Shown one piece after another: positions 15,109-22,208 of a stretch of DNA of 24,582 bases. The stretch is from positions 1 through 24,582 of the forward strand of contig CAJUQU010000024.1 of NCBI GenBank assembly GCA_910588595.1. Direction: 5' to 3'. Under the pieces are notes generated by a model. The model saw only the letters and a list, made by a program, of their open reading frames with translations, was not told the DNA's origin and searched no databases. The translations under genes and the position numbers were made by a program. The DNA is from an uncultured Lachnospiraceae bacterium (lineage in GTDB: Bacteria; Bacillota_A; Clostridia; Lachnospirales; Lachnospiraceae). The first letter of the stretch is position 1, and every line of letters begins with the position of its first letter.

Positions 15109-16845
15109 TCAATCCCTGACCTTGATGTGCACCTCCCGAAGCTGCTGCTCCGTGACGTCGTTCGGGGCACTGCACATCAGATCCTGCGCGGAACTGCTCA
15201 TCGGGAACGCGATGACTTCCCTGATGTTCTCCTCGTTTTTGAGCAGCATCAGCATTCTGTCAATGCCGGGCGCCATGCCTGCATGGGGCGGTACACCGAA
15301 CTGAAATGCCTGGTAGAGCGCACCGAACTTTGATTTCAGCGCCTCCTCGTCGTAGCCCGCGATCGCAAATGCCCTCACCATGATATCCATGTCATGGTTT
15401 CTGACCGCACCGCTCGACAGTTCCACGCCATTGCAGACGATATCATACTGGTATGCCAGGATATCCAGCGGGTCTTCACGCTCAAGCGCCTCCAGACCAC
15501 CCTGCGGCATGGAAAACGGATTGTGCGTGAAACCGATCTGCCTCGTCGCGGGATCCAGCTCGTACATCGGAAAATCGTTGATATAGCAAAAGCGGTACGC
15601 ATTCTTCTCGCACAGATCCAGCTTGTCGCCAAGCTCGATGCGAAGCTGCCCTGCATAATAGTTTGCCCGATCCTCCCTGTCCGCGATAAAGAAGATCGTA
15701 TCGCCGGCCTCAAGCCCTGCCATCGCGGCGAGCTCTGACTTCATCCCGTCCGGAATGAACTTGTCGATCGGTCCCTTGTAGGTCATATCGTCCGCAACTT
15801 CCAGGTAGCCAAGTCCCCCCATTCCCATACCGGTCGCAAAGCCCAAAAGCCTCTCGTGAAAGCCCTTCGACATCTCAGCGTGCACCCGGATCGCCCGCAC
15901 TGTCCTGCCGATAAAAGGCTTGAACGAACATTGCTGGAAAAAGTCCGTCACATCTATGATGCGCAGCGGATTCCTCAGATCCGGCTTATCCGTGCCAAAC
16001 TCGAGCATTGCCTGCCGGTAGCTGATGACCGGATACGGCGCCTGTGTCACCGCATAGCCCTCGGGCGCAAACTTCTCAAATGTGGCGGACAATACTTCCT
16101 CCCCCGCTCTGAACACATCCTCCTGCGTGGCAAAACTCATCTCAAAATCGAGCTGGTAAAACTCTCCCGGCGAGCGGTCCGCGCGCGCGTCCTCATCGCG
16201 AAAACACGGTGCGATCTGGAAATATTTGTCAAACCCGGACGCCATCAGGAGCTGCTTATACTGCTGCGGCGCCTGCGGGAGCGCATAAAATTTTCCCTTA
16301 TACTTTCTGGACGGGACAATATAGTCGCGCGCACCCTCCGGCGACGACGCGCACAGGATCGGCGTCTGGATCTCCAGAAATCCCATCTCTGTCATCTTCT
16401 GCCGCAAAAAACCGATCACCTGCGAGCGGAAGACGATATTGTCCTTCACCTTTGCATTCCTCAGATCCAGATAGCGGTATTTTAAGCGGACATCCTCCCG
16501 CGTCTCCTTCGATGTCATGATCTCAAACGGGAGCTGGCGGTACACTTTCCCGAGCACTGTCACTTTTCTCGCCTCCAGCTCGATCGTCCCGGTCGGGATC
16601 CTCGGATTGTAGGTGTCCTCGTCCCTTTTCTCAACCATGCCTTCGACAGAAAGGCACATCTCCCGCACGATGCCGTCCAGAAGCGTCGTGTCCCGCATGA
16701 CCACCTGCAGGACACCGTACATATCCCTGAGGTCGACGAAGGACACCCCGCCGTGGTCGCGGATATTCTCCACCCAGCCCGCCACCTGCAGCGTCTGCCC
16801 AATATGCTGCTCACTGATCTCTTTCAACGTAATGTCTCTGTACAT
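15109..16845 (-). CDS. aspS: Aspartyl-tRNA synthetase, probably non-discriminating
   Basis: A 578-residue bacterial-type AspRS that charges tRNA(Asp) and, if non-discriminating, tRNA(Asn). The start MYRDITLKEISEQ at 16845 follows GGGAGGG; an upstream GTG in frame is less likely. The OB-fold anticodon domain has RDHGGVSFVDLRD with His31, a residue I recall as typical of non-discriminating AspRS (Leu in discriminating enzymes). Motif 2 is CFRDEDARADRSPGEFYQLD, the GAD insertion spans about residues 280-415, and motif 3 is GMAPGIDRMLML. Linkage to gatC/gatA/gatB supports the indirect Asn-tRNA route: Asp-tRNA(Asn) is made here and amidated by GatCAB. Expression is predicted to be controlled by the T-box leader upstream. 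Confidence 0.97.
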   Translation of the reverse strand: MYRDITLKEISEQHIGQTLQVAGWVENIRDHGGVSFVDLRDMYGVLQVVMRDTTLLDGIVREMCLSVEGMVEKRDEDTYNPRIPTGTIELEARKVTVLGKVYRQLPFEIMTSKETREDVRLKYRYLDLRNAKVKDNIVFRSQVIGFLRQKMTEMGFLEIQTPILCASSPEGARDYIVPSRKYKGKFYALPQAPQQYKQLLMASGFDKYFQIAPCFRDEDARADRSPGEFYQLDFEMSFATQEDVFRAGEEVLSATFEKFAPEGYAVTQAPYPVISYRQAMLEFGTDKPDLRNPLRIIDVTDFFQQCSFKPFIGRTVRAIRVHAEMSKGFHERLLGFATGMGMGGLGYLEVADDMTYKGPIDKFIPDGMKSELAAMAGLEAGDTIFFIADREDRANYYAGQLRIELGDKLDLCEKNAYRFCYINDFPMYELDPATRQIGFTHNPFSMPQGGLEALEREDPLDILAYQYDIVCNGVELSSGAVRNHDMDIMVRAFAIAGYDEEALKSKFGALYQAFQFGVPPHAGMAPGIDRMLMLLKNEENIREVIAFPMSSSAQDLMCSAPNDVTEQQLREVHIKVRD

Positions 16846-16993
16846 TTCAAACCCTCCCTTTAGGTTCACAGCCCCTCGCACCTCAAGCGCAAAAGGACTC
16901 CGGGAACCTATGGTTGCGCATCCCTCCAGATGTTGTATTCTAATATATTATGACAATCTAATACACACATTGGCAGATGCTGTTATAAGTGAC

Positions 16994-17283
16994 AAAAATC
17001 CCGGAATACAAACTGTATTCCGGGACGGATAATCTGAAATATACCCGCGGTACCACCCGCATTGACAAAACCAACGTTTCATCCTCTCCTGGGAACTGCA
17101 GCGGATCGCTTTGCACTCCCCCGCGTTTAACGCACGCCCACGTACTACCCTACTAGCATATCGATAAAATGATCTGTTTTCAGACAGTCTGCTCCGGAGT
17201 GTTCCCTTCGTCAGCTTCCGCGGACAGCGCTCTCAGTCGATGACGCCGTCTTCCTGTCGTTTTCATTGGCAAGAGTCTCCTTC
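16994..17283 (-). promoter_or_regulatory. T-box leader with terminator upstream of aspS
   Basis: The minus strand contains the canonical T-box GGGTGGTACCGCGGGT (17043-17058), which pairs with the uncharged tRNA acceptor end. Upstream lies a structured leader of about 230 bases. Downstream is a strong intrinsic terminator: perfect 11-bp arms CCCGGAATACA and TGTATTCCGGG (17000-17024) followed by TTTTT (16994-16998). Uncharged tRNA would favour the antiterminator and transcription of aspS and gatC. I could not place the specifier codon with certainty; an Asp or Asn codon is expected. The 5' boundary is approximate. The 148 bases from the terminator to aspS show only weak inverted repeats such as GCGCAA/TTGCGC. 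Confidence 0.92.
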
Positions 17284-17349
17284 ATGGCATTTGATAAATG
17301 TAGTCATTCTATTTTTATACAATCTCATTTCTATTCCAGGTTTTTTCTT

Positions 17350-17378
17350 AGGATAGCACATGTCTAAATTCATTGCAA
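17350..17378 (-). promoter_or_regulatory. Promoter of the T-box-aspS transcript
   Basis: Minus strand TTGCAA (17373-17378), exact 17-base spacer, TATCCT (17350-17355). It lies about 65 bases upstream of the recognisable leader structure. Confidence 0.55.
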
Positions 17379-17414
17379 GCGTTTTTTTATTTTTTCCTTC
17401 TCAACGAGATCACA

Positions 17415-17515
17415 ATGTTACTGTTCAGTCTCCCATTAAAGTAGTGCAAAACGGTTGCTGTATACGCCTTCAATGTTTATAAGACTGCCGGAATAAGTTG
17501 CATGAACAGTAACAT
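17415..17515. repeat. MITE-like inverted repeat, 13-base perfect arms
   Basis: ATGTTACTGTTCA (17415-17427) and TGAACAGTAACAT (17503-17515) are perfect 13-base inverted arms 75 bases apart in the gap between the DUF1349 gene and the aspS promoter. Inner CAGTCT/AGACTG arms add a second pairing. No gene lies inside. It may be a miniature element or a long-range hairpin. Confidence 0.6.
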
Positions 17516-17542
17516 CACGACTGTCTGGTAACCCGCACAGGA

Positions 17543-18142
17543 TCAGTCACGCCATTCCGCATCCGCTCTCCACTGGCACTCCATGATCTCCATATTGGAA
17601 AACGTCGCCTTGTAAGCCCCCTCCGTCGGGCTGCAGGCATAGATGCCGTATGTGATCTTCCCGGCGCCCTCCCACATGTGGAAGATCCGCATCTGCCTGT
17701 ATTCTGTGCCGTCCTCGCTGCACTCAATACAGTAGTCACTGTCCCTGCGCGAGAAACGGTACCACATGCTCTTGACGTCGGAAGAGATGTCTGTCGTCGC
17801 CCAGTCGGAATACCCATGGTTCGTGACGACACTTCCCAGCCGCTGTATCTTATCATCCTCGTACTCGATGGACGCCTTGAACCAGTTGTCGCTGTCCAGA
17901 TACATGACCACACCGCACTGGTCAAAACGACAGCTACTCTCAAACGCCGTCTTTACGACAAATGAAAAGAACGGTTCACTCGTCTCGATCTGAAACACCG
18001 GCGCATTGTCATTTTGAAAACCATAGTACGTGCGCGCCCACAGATCAGTCCCCCTCTCTGTAATGATCTCAACCTTGTCCTCCCCGACCTGCACCTGTTT
18101 CGGCTGACGTGTCCATCTCGGACTGCATTTCAAAAATTCCAT
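17543..18142 (-). CDS. DUF1349-domain protein (concanavalin-like fold)
   Basis: A 199-residue protein with no signal peptide or membrane segment. It matches the DUF1349 / regulation of enolase 1 group, a lectin-like beta sandwich: TDLWARTYYGFQNDNAPVF, FSFVVKTAFESSCRFDQCGV, MYLDSDNWFKASIEYED, LGSVVTNHGYSDWATTDI, and a late GIYACSPTEGAYKATFSNMEI. The start MEFLKCSPRW at 18142 is chosen for the GAGAGGAAAAAGG just upstream. It lies 31 bases after the MFS transporter stop, so the two form an operon. A carbohydrate-related cytosolic role is plausible but not shown. Confidence 0.85.
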   Translation of the reverse strand: MEFLKCSPRWTRQPKQVQVGEDKVEIITERGTDLWARTYYGFQNDNAPVFQIETSEPFFSFVVKTAFESSCRFDQCGVVMYLDSDNWFKASIEYEDDKIQRLGSVVTNHGYSDWATTDISSDVKSMWYRFSRRDSDYCIECSEDGTEYRQMRIFHMWEGAGKITYGIYACSPTEGAYKATFSNMEIMECQWRADAEWRD

Positions 18143-18173
18143 CCTTTTTCCTCTCTTTCTCTTTGATCTCATC

Positions 18174-19394
18174 CTACTTACCCTCACAAAAGGTCTCTTT
18201 CGTCCTCCCGCAGAAGATCACCCCCGCAAGCAGCACCACCGGAAAAATGATTCCCACCAGAACGCCCATTTTCAGGTCATCGCCCAGCGCGCCCGACACC
18301 ATCCCGACCAGCGTAGGACCTCCCGAACAGCCGATGTCACCGCCCAGCGCCAGCAGTGCGAACATCGCCGTACCGCCCTTTGGCAGCGATGCAGACGCCT
18401 TGCTGAACGTCCCCGGCCACATGATCCCGACAGACAGCCCGCAGACTGCACATGCGATCAAACAAAACTGCGGAACCGGTATCAGGGAAATTCCCAGATA
18501 AGACAGTATGCACAGACAGCAGCTGTAGACCATAAAGCGTTCCAGATCGATCCTGTCCCCGTATCTGCCGTAAAACAGTCTGGACGTCCCCATCAGAATG
18601 GCAAACGCCAGCGGTCCGGCCAGATCACCTGCCGTCTTGGAGATGCCAAGTCCTTTTTCCGCAAACGTCGATGCCCACTGGCTCACCGCCTGCTCACTTG
18701 CCCCCGCGCAGATCATCATGACCAGCAGTACCCAGAATACCCTGATCCCGAACAGCTCCTTCAACTGCAGCCCGGACTCCCCGTCCTCGATCAGCGGTGC
18801 TATGGGAACTTTCGCGAAGGCAAACGCATTTCCGATCGGAATGAGCGCCCAGACCACTGCCAGGATCTTCCAGTTTTCTATGCCAGCCACATAAAAAAAC
18901 AGTGTTGAGACCAGCACGACCCCCGCATGTCCCCAGCAGTAAAATGAATGCAGCATACTCATCGCCTTTTCCTTGGACTTCCGCTCTTCCATGCTGTCAG
19001 AGGGGCACGCCTCCACGACCGGGCTGACAAGGACTTCCAGAAGCCCGCCGCCGACCGCGTAGATCATCACGGCAGCCAGAATCCCGGCAAAAGCAGACGG
19101 CATGATCTCCGGCAGAACCGTGAGCAGGATCAAACCCGCCGCTGATAACACATGCGCCATGACCAGCGACGCGCGATACCCGATCTTGTCCACGAATCCG
19201 ACAGAGAGAAGATCGACCAGCAGCTGAACCCCAAAGTTGAACGTCACCAGCAGCGTGATCTGCGAGAGCGGAATACCATAACTTCTCTGAAAAAATAAAA
19301 ACAGCAGCGGCGTAAAATTGTTGACGACCGCCTGCACGATATATCCTACAAAACATGCCGTGATCGTCCTGTCATATCGATTTTCCTTCATCAT
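18174..19394 (-). CDS. Major facilitator superfamily transporter
   Basis: A 406-residue integral membrane protein with about twelve hydrophobic segments. The first begins near residue 12 (TACFVGYIVQAVVNNFTPLLFLFF). The cytoplasmic loop between segments 2 and 3 reads GFVDKIGYRASL, a form of the MFS signature, and the sixth-seventh loop includes PIAPLIEDGESGLQLKEL. A second-half counterpart is RLFYGRYGDRIDLERF. The substrate is unknown; the pattern is sugar-transporter-like, and the DUF1349 partner plus the divergent AraC regulator suggest a carbohydrate. AAGGAG precedes the tandem ATG ATG start. Confidence 0.9.
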   Translation of the reverse strand: MMKENRYDRTITACFVGYIVQAVVNNFTPLLFLFFQRSYGIPLSQITLLVTFNFGVQLLVDLLSVGFVDKIGYRASLVMAHVLSAAGLILLTVLPEIMPSAFAGILAAVMIYAVGGGLLEVLVSPVVEACPSDSMEERKSKEKAMSMLHSFYCWGHAGVVLVSTLFFYVAGIENWKILAVVWALIPIGNAFAFAKVPIAPLIEDGESGLQLKELFGIRVFWVLLVMMICAGASEQAVSQWASTFAEKGLGISKTAGDLAGPLAFAILMGTSRLFYGRYGDRIDLERFMVYSCCLCILSYLGISLIPVPQFCLIACAVCGLSVGIMWPGTFSKASASLPKGGTAMFALLALGGDIGCSGGPTLVGMVSGALGDDLKMGVLVGIIFPVVLLAGVIFCGRTKETFCEGK

Positions 19395-19482
19395 CGTACT
19401 CCTTTTTCCACCTTCATTGACCCCCGAAGTCTATCCGCTGATCCGAACAGTCCGGCACAGGCTCCTGCCTGTCACAAGTGAG

Positions 19483-19540
19483 AGTATATCGCATAAAGTG
19501 CGCCAAGTCATTGCACAGAATCGCATATTTGTGGTACAAT
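19483..19540. promoter_or_regulatory. Back-to-back divergent promoters with ATCGCATA direct repeat
   Basis: Plus strand (AraC gene): TTGCAC (19511-19516), 18-base spacer, TACAAT (19535-19540) with TGG extended -10. Minus strand (MFS): ATGACT (19506-19511), 17-base spacer, TATACT (19483-19488). The two -35 boxes share position 19511. The direct repeat ATCGCATA occurs at 19488-19495 (MFS promoter) and 19520-19527 (AraC promoter spacer), 32 bp apart, or about three helical turns. A nearby hairpin ACAGGC-TCCT-GCCTGT (19457-19472) lies in the MFS leader. Confidence 0.55.
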
Positions 19541-19646
19541 ATCCCAAAACGCAGACTGCAGAAGACAACAATCCGGCGCGCGCTTTTTATATGCATTAAT
19601 GAGCGGCTGGACAATGACCTAAACAGAAATAGCGACAAAAATAGAA

Positions 19647-19682
19647 GTGAAAATAAAAGTGAAAATAAAAATGAAAACGGAG
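19647..19682 (+). repeat. 12-base repeat with multiple potential starts
   Basis: GTGAAAATAAAA occurs twice (19647-19658, 19659-19670), followed by a degenerate ATGAAAACGGAG. The unit is a multiple of three and puts GTG, GTG and ATG in the frame of the AraC gene. Confidence 0.7.
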
Positions 19683-19694
19683 ATAGCGATCAAC

Positions 19695-20579
19695 ATGGAC
19701 ACTTTCAAGATCAACACCGACGAGACATTGCGGGAAACCGTCCAGCACGGAGACAGCAGCTACCCTTTCGCGTACTATCCTGAAAATATCTGGCAGTTTG
19801 ACTTTCACCGCATCGACTGGCACTGGCATCATGAGCTGGAATTTCTGGTCGTTGCCGAGGGCACCGCACTCTGTCTGGCAGGAACGGACAGGATCGAACT
19901 GCACGAGGGCTGCGGTATATTGATCAACAGCGGCATTCTCCACCGCTTTGAGGCAGAGACCAGCACTTTTGTCCCCAATATCGTCTTTTCCCCTGCCCTG
20001 TTAGCTCCCGAGACAAGCCTCGTGTATGAAAAATATATCACCCCTGTCATCAATTCCTCTGTCACCTATCAGATCTTTGACCCGCACACACCATGGCAGA
20101 ATCATGTCCTGCAGATCCTGTCACAGGTTTTCTCCCTGCAGGAGACAGAACCGCACAATGAACTGCGCACCATACAGCTTCTTTTGCAGCTCTGGGAACT
20201 GCTGTATGAGCATCTGGACTTAACCTCCGGCGCCCCGGACCTCCACCGCCTCGACCACAGCCAGGCGAGGCTGCAGACGATGATGCAGTACATCCATGAC
20301 CACTATACAGCAGAGATCACGCTCGAAATGATCGCGGCATCCGCCTCCATCAGCAAGAGCGGCGCCCTGCACATTTTCCAGTCGGGCATCCACATATCCC
20401 CGGTGGCTTATCTCATCCAGTACCGGCTGGCGCAGGCTGCGGAGCTGCTCTGTAAAACGCAAAAACCTGTCGCTTCCATAGCGGAAGAAACAGGTTTCAC
20501 AAGTTCCGGTTATTTTTGCCGCAAATTCAGGCAGCACTATCATATGAGTCCCAACGCGTACAGGCGGAAGAAAACCTAG
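19695..20579 (+). CDS. AraC-family transcriptional regulator
   Basis: A 294-residue regulator. The N-terminal cupin (around residues 10-95) has the typical HGDSSYPFAYYPENI, DWHWHHELEFLVVAEG and GCGILINSGILHRFE blocks. The C-terminus has two HTH units: ITLEMIAASASISKSGALHIF, and VASIAEETGFTSSGYFCRKF followed by MSPNAYRRKK. The start at 19695 (MDTFKIN) has GGAG 12 bases upstream, a long spacing. In-frame ATG at 19671 and GTGs at 19647/19659 are alternatives inside a repeat, so the true start is uncertain. It is divergent from the MFS/DUF1349 operon and probably controls it. The stop codon interlocks with that of the convergent coiled-coil gene (shared CTAG). Confidence 0.9.
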   Translation: MDTFKINTDETLRETVQHGDSSYPFAYYPENIWQFDFHRIDWHWHHELEFLVVAEGTALCLAGTDRIELHEGCGILINSGILHRFEAETSTFVPNIVFSPALLAPETSLVYEKYITPVINSSVTYQIFDPHTPWQNHVLQILSQVFSLQETEPHNELRTIQLLLQLWELLYEHLDLTSGAPDLHRLDHSQARLQTMMQYIHDHYTAEITLEMIAASASISKSGALHIFQSGIHISPVAYLIQYRLAQAAELLCKTQKPVASIAEETGFTSSGYFCRKFRQHYHMSPNAYRRKKT

Positions 20580-21937
20580 AGCGCCCACAGCTCCGCCATG
20601 TAACGCATGTTCCCGGTCTCCTCCCCGTTCAGGTATCTTTCTTCTAATGAAACCTGATCCAATGCTTCGTTCTGTTTTGTTTTATCCTCTGCGCGCTCCT
20701 CGTCCGATGCATCATCCCCGGCATCCATGTGGTCGCGGTCATCAAGTTTCTCCTGCAGCCGTTCAGCCACGTCCGCCGTGCGGCTGGCGACACCGCTCTG
20801 CCCCTGTGCCCTCAGGATATCATCCTCGTCAAAAAGCGACTGCAGCTCCTTTTCCCGCTGTTCTGCCAACACGAGATGACGGCTGCCAAGGTGTGCGATC
20901 CGCAGATCCCTCGCATTGATTTTCTTCTGCAGCGCCTGTGCCCTGCTCTCTGACAGGCTCCCGATCTCATTCTTCATATCCAGGTTCATAAAATACTCGG
21001 ACATCGCTTCCAGTTTCTTCCTTGCACCCTCATCGCTCTCCGCCGCGATCCGCTCCCCGAAATACTCCCGCATCATGTCAGGACTTGCCAGTGTCGCCAC
21101 ATAGTCAGACATCGCCGCGATCTTCTCCTTGACACTGATCTGTGTCTCGTTATTCATTTTATAGATGTTGTCGCGCTCGTCGAGCAGTCCACGAATGGAC
21201 TGGTCATTGACCGCAAGATCATAATCACCCGATCCCCCCATCTGCGCGATCGTTCCTATCATCCCCAACTCACTCTTTGCCGCGGAAGCTCCGATCCTTC
21301 CATCCATGGAACTGCTGCCAGCATCGCCTGTTTCCTGTGCGGAATCTTCCGCTTTTGTCCCGTTCTCTTCGTCTCCTTCCTCATCCTGATCCTCAAAACT
21401 CTCTATCATCATGATCAGCTCTGAACTTTTCTTGTTGATCTCTTCCTGCTGCATCGATGCCAGCTCTGCTGCCCGCTGCGCTTCCATCTGCTGCTTGACC
21501 GCCTCGGATTTTTGAAGTTCTTCAAGCTTCTGCAGCTCCGTCAGCGCCGCGATCCGCTCCTCTGCCATCTCCTTCGTCTCTTTGTGATCAAATCTCCTGC
21601 GCGTACCAGATGCCGCATCTCCCCAGATCTGGATCTGATTCACCAACTCGTCATACAGCTCCTCGTCTGTCAGCTCTGTGGCGTGATCGCCTCCTGTAGC
21701 CTCCGCGGCATTCTGAATCTGCTGCTCTCGATCGAGCTCCTTTGCCTTGCGCGACAGTTCCATCGCCTCCGCAGAGATCGTTACCCTTACCGCCTCTGCT
21801 TCCTTCGCATTGTCCTCCGCCTTCATCATCTGGCGGCGTGTGCGCAGCGATACGCCGGCATCTGCCTTGTATGCGCTGCCCACAAAGGGATTGTTCATCT
21901 GATTAAATTGCTTTGCCTGCATGAATGGTATCTGCAT
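20576..21937 (-). CDS. Hypothetical coiled-coil protein
   Basis: A 453-residue protein I do not recognise. It is soluble and rich in Glu, Gln, Ala and Lys, with long predicted helices: residues 35-75 (AEDNAKEAEAVRVTISAEAMELSRKAKELDREQQ), 120-175, and 335-400. An acidic low-complexity linker near residues 180-210 (EDQDEEGDEENG) separates halves. The segment VTISAEAMELSRK resembles the short helix seen in some flagellar or FlgM-like proteins, but this is weak. No signal peptide or membrane segment. GGAGG lies 8 bases upstream of the start, supporting translation. It is flanked by unrelated genes, and its stop overlaps that of the convergent AraC gene by 4 bases. Confidence 0.75.
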   Translation of the reverse strand: MQIPFMQAKQFNQMNNPFVGSAYKADAGVSLRTRRQMMKAEDNAKEAEAVRVTISAEAMELSRKAKELDREQQIQNAAEATGGDHATELTDEELYDELVNQIQIWGDAASGTRRRFDHKETKEMAEERIAALTELQKLEELQKSEAVKQQMEAQRAAELASMQQEEINKKSSELIMMIESFEDQDEEGDEENGTKAEDSAQETGDAGSSSMDGRIGASAAKSELGMIGTIAQMGGSGDYDLAVNDQSIRGLLDERDNIYKMNNETQISVKEKIAAMSDYVATLASPDMMREYFGERIAAESDEGARKKLEAMSEYFMNLDMKNEIGSLSESRAQALQKKINARDLRIAHLGSRHLVLAEQREKELQSLFDEDDILRAQGQSGVASRTADVAERLQEKLDDRDHMDAGDDASDEERAEDKTKQNEALDQVSLEERYLNGEETGNMRYMAELWAL

Positions 21938-22136
21938 CGTTTCAACCTCCCTGTTGATTTATTTGTAAATCCGTTTACATACCTTATTTCTCTTTCACAC
22001 GATATTCCGTGTCTTTTGAGTCATGTAGTTCGTATGCTGTTCCATCCTCTTCATAAAATCGTTTCCATAGCTGACTATATATGTAATTATATTATCACGT
22101 TTCTTTGTTATCTGCAAGGTCAAATCCCTTCAACAA

Positions 22137-22201
22137 ATGACATACACATAAAAACCTGTCTCCTCCACAATGGAGAAGACAGGTTTTTGCGTGTATGTCA
22201 T
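22137..22201. terminator. Long near-perfect hairpin, bidirectional terminator or palindromic element
   Basis: Outer arms ATGACATACAC (22137-22147) and GTGTATGTCAT (22191-22201) enclose inner arms AAAACCTGTCTCCTCCA (22151-22167) and TGGAGAAGACAGGTTTT (22171-22187), with one mismatch and a 3-base loop. Both strands show a run of five Ts after the inner stem. It lies just after the acyl-ligase stop (22209), where it can end that transcript. The outer arms go beyond a normal terminator. The rest of the 21938-22208 gap holds only a 31-codon remnant-like frame near 21984-22092. Confidence 0.75.
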
Positions 22202-22208
22202 CGCTGCA

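Noticed and set aside
16882..16992. A second promoter between the T-box terminator and aspS
   Set aside because: TTGTCA at this site has no -10 at a suitable distance.
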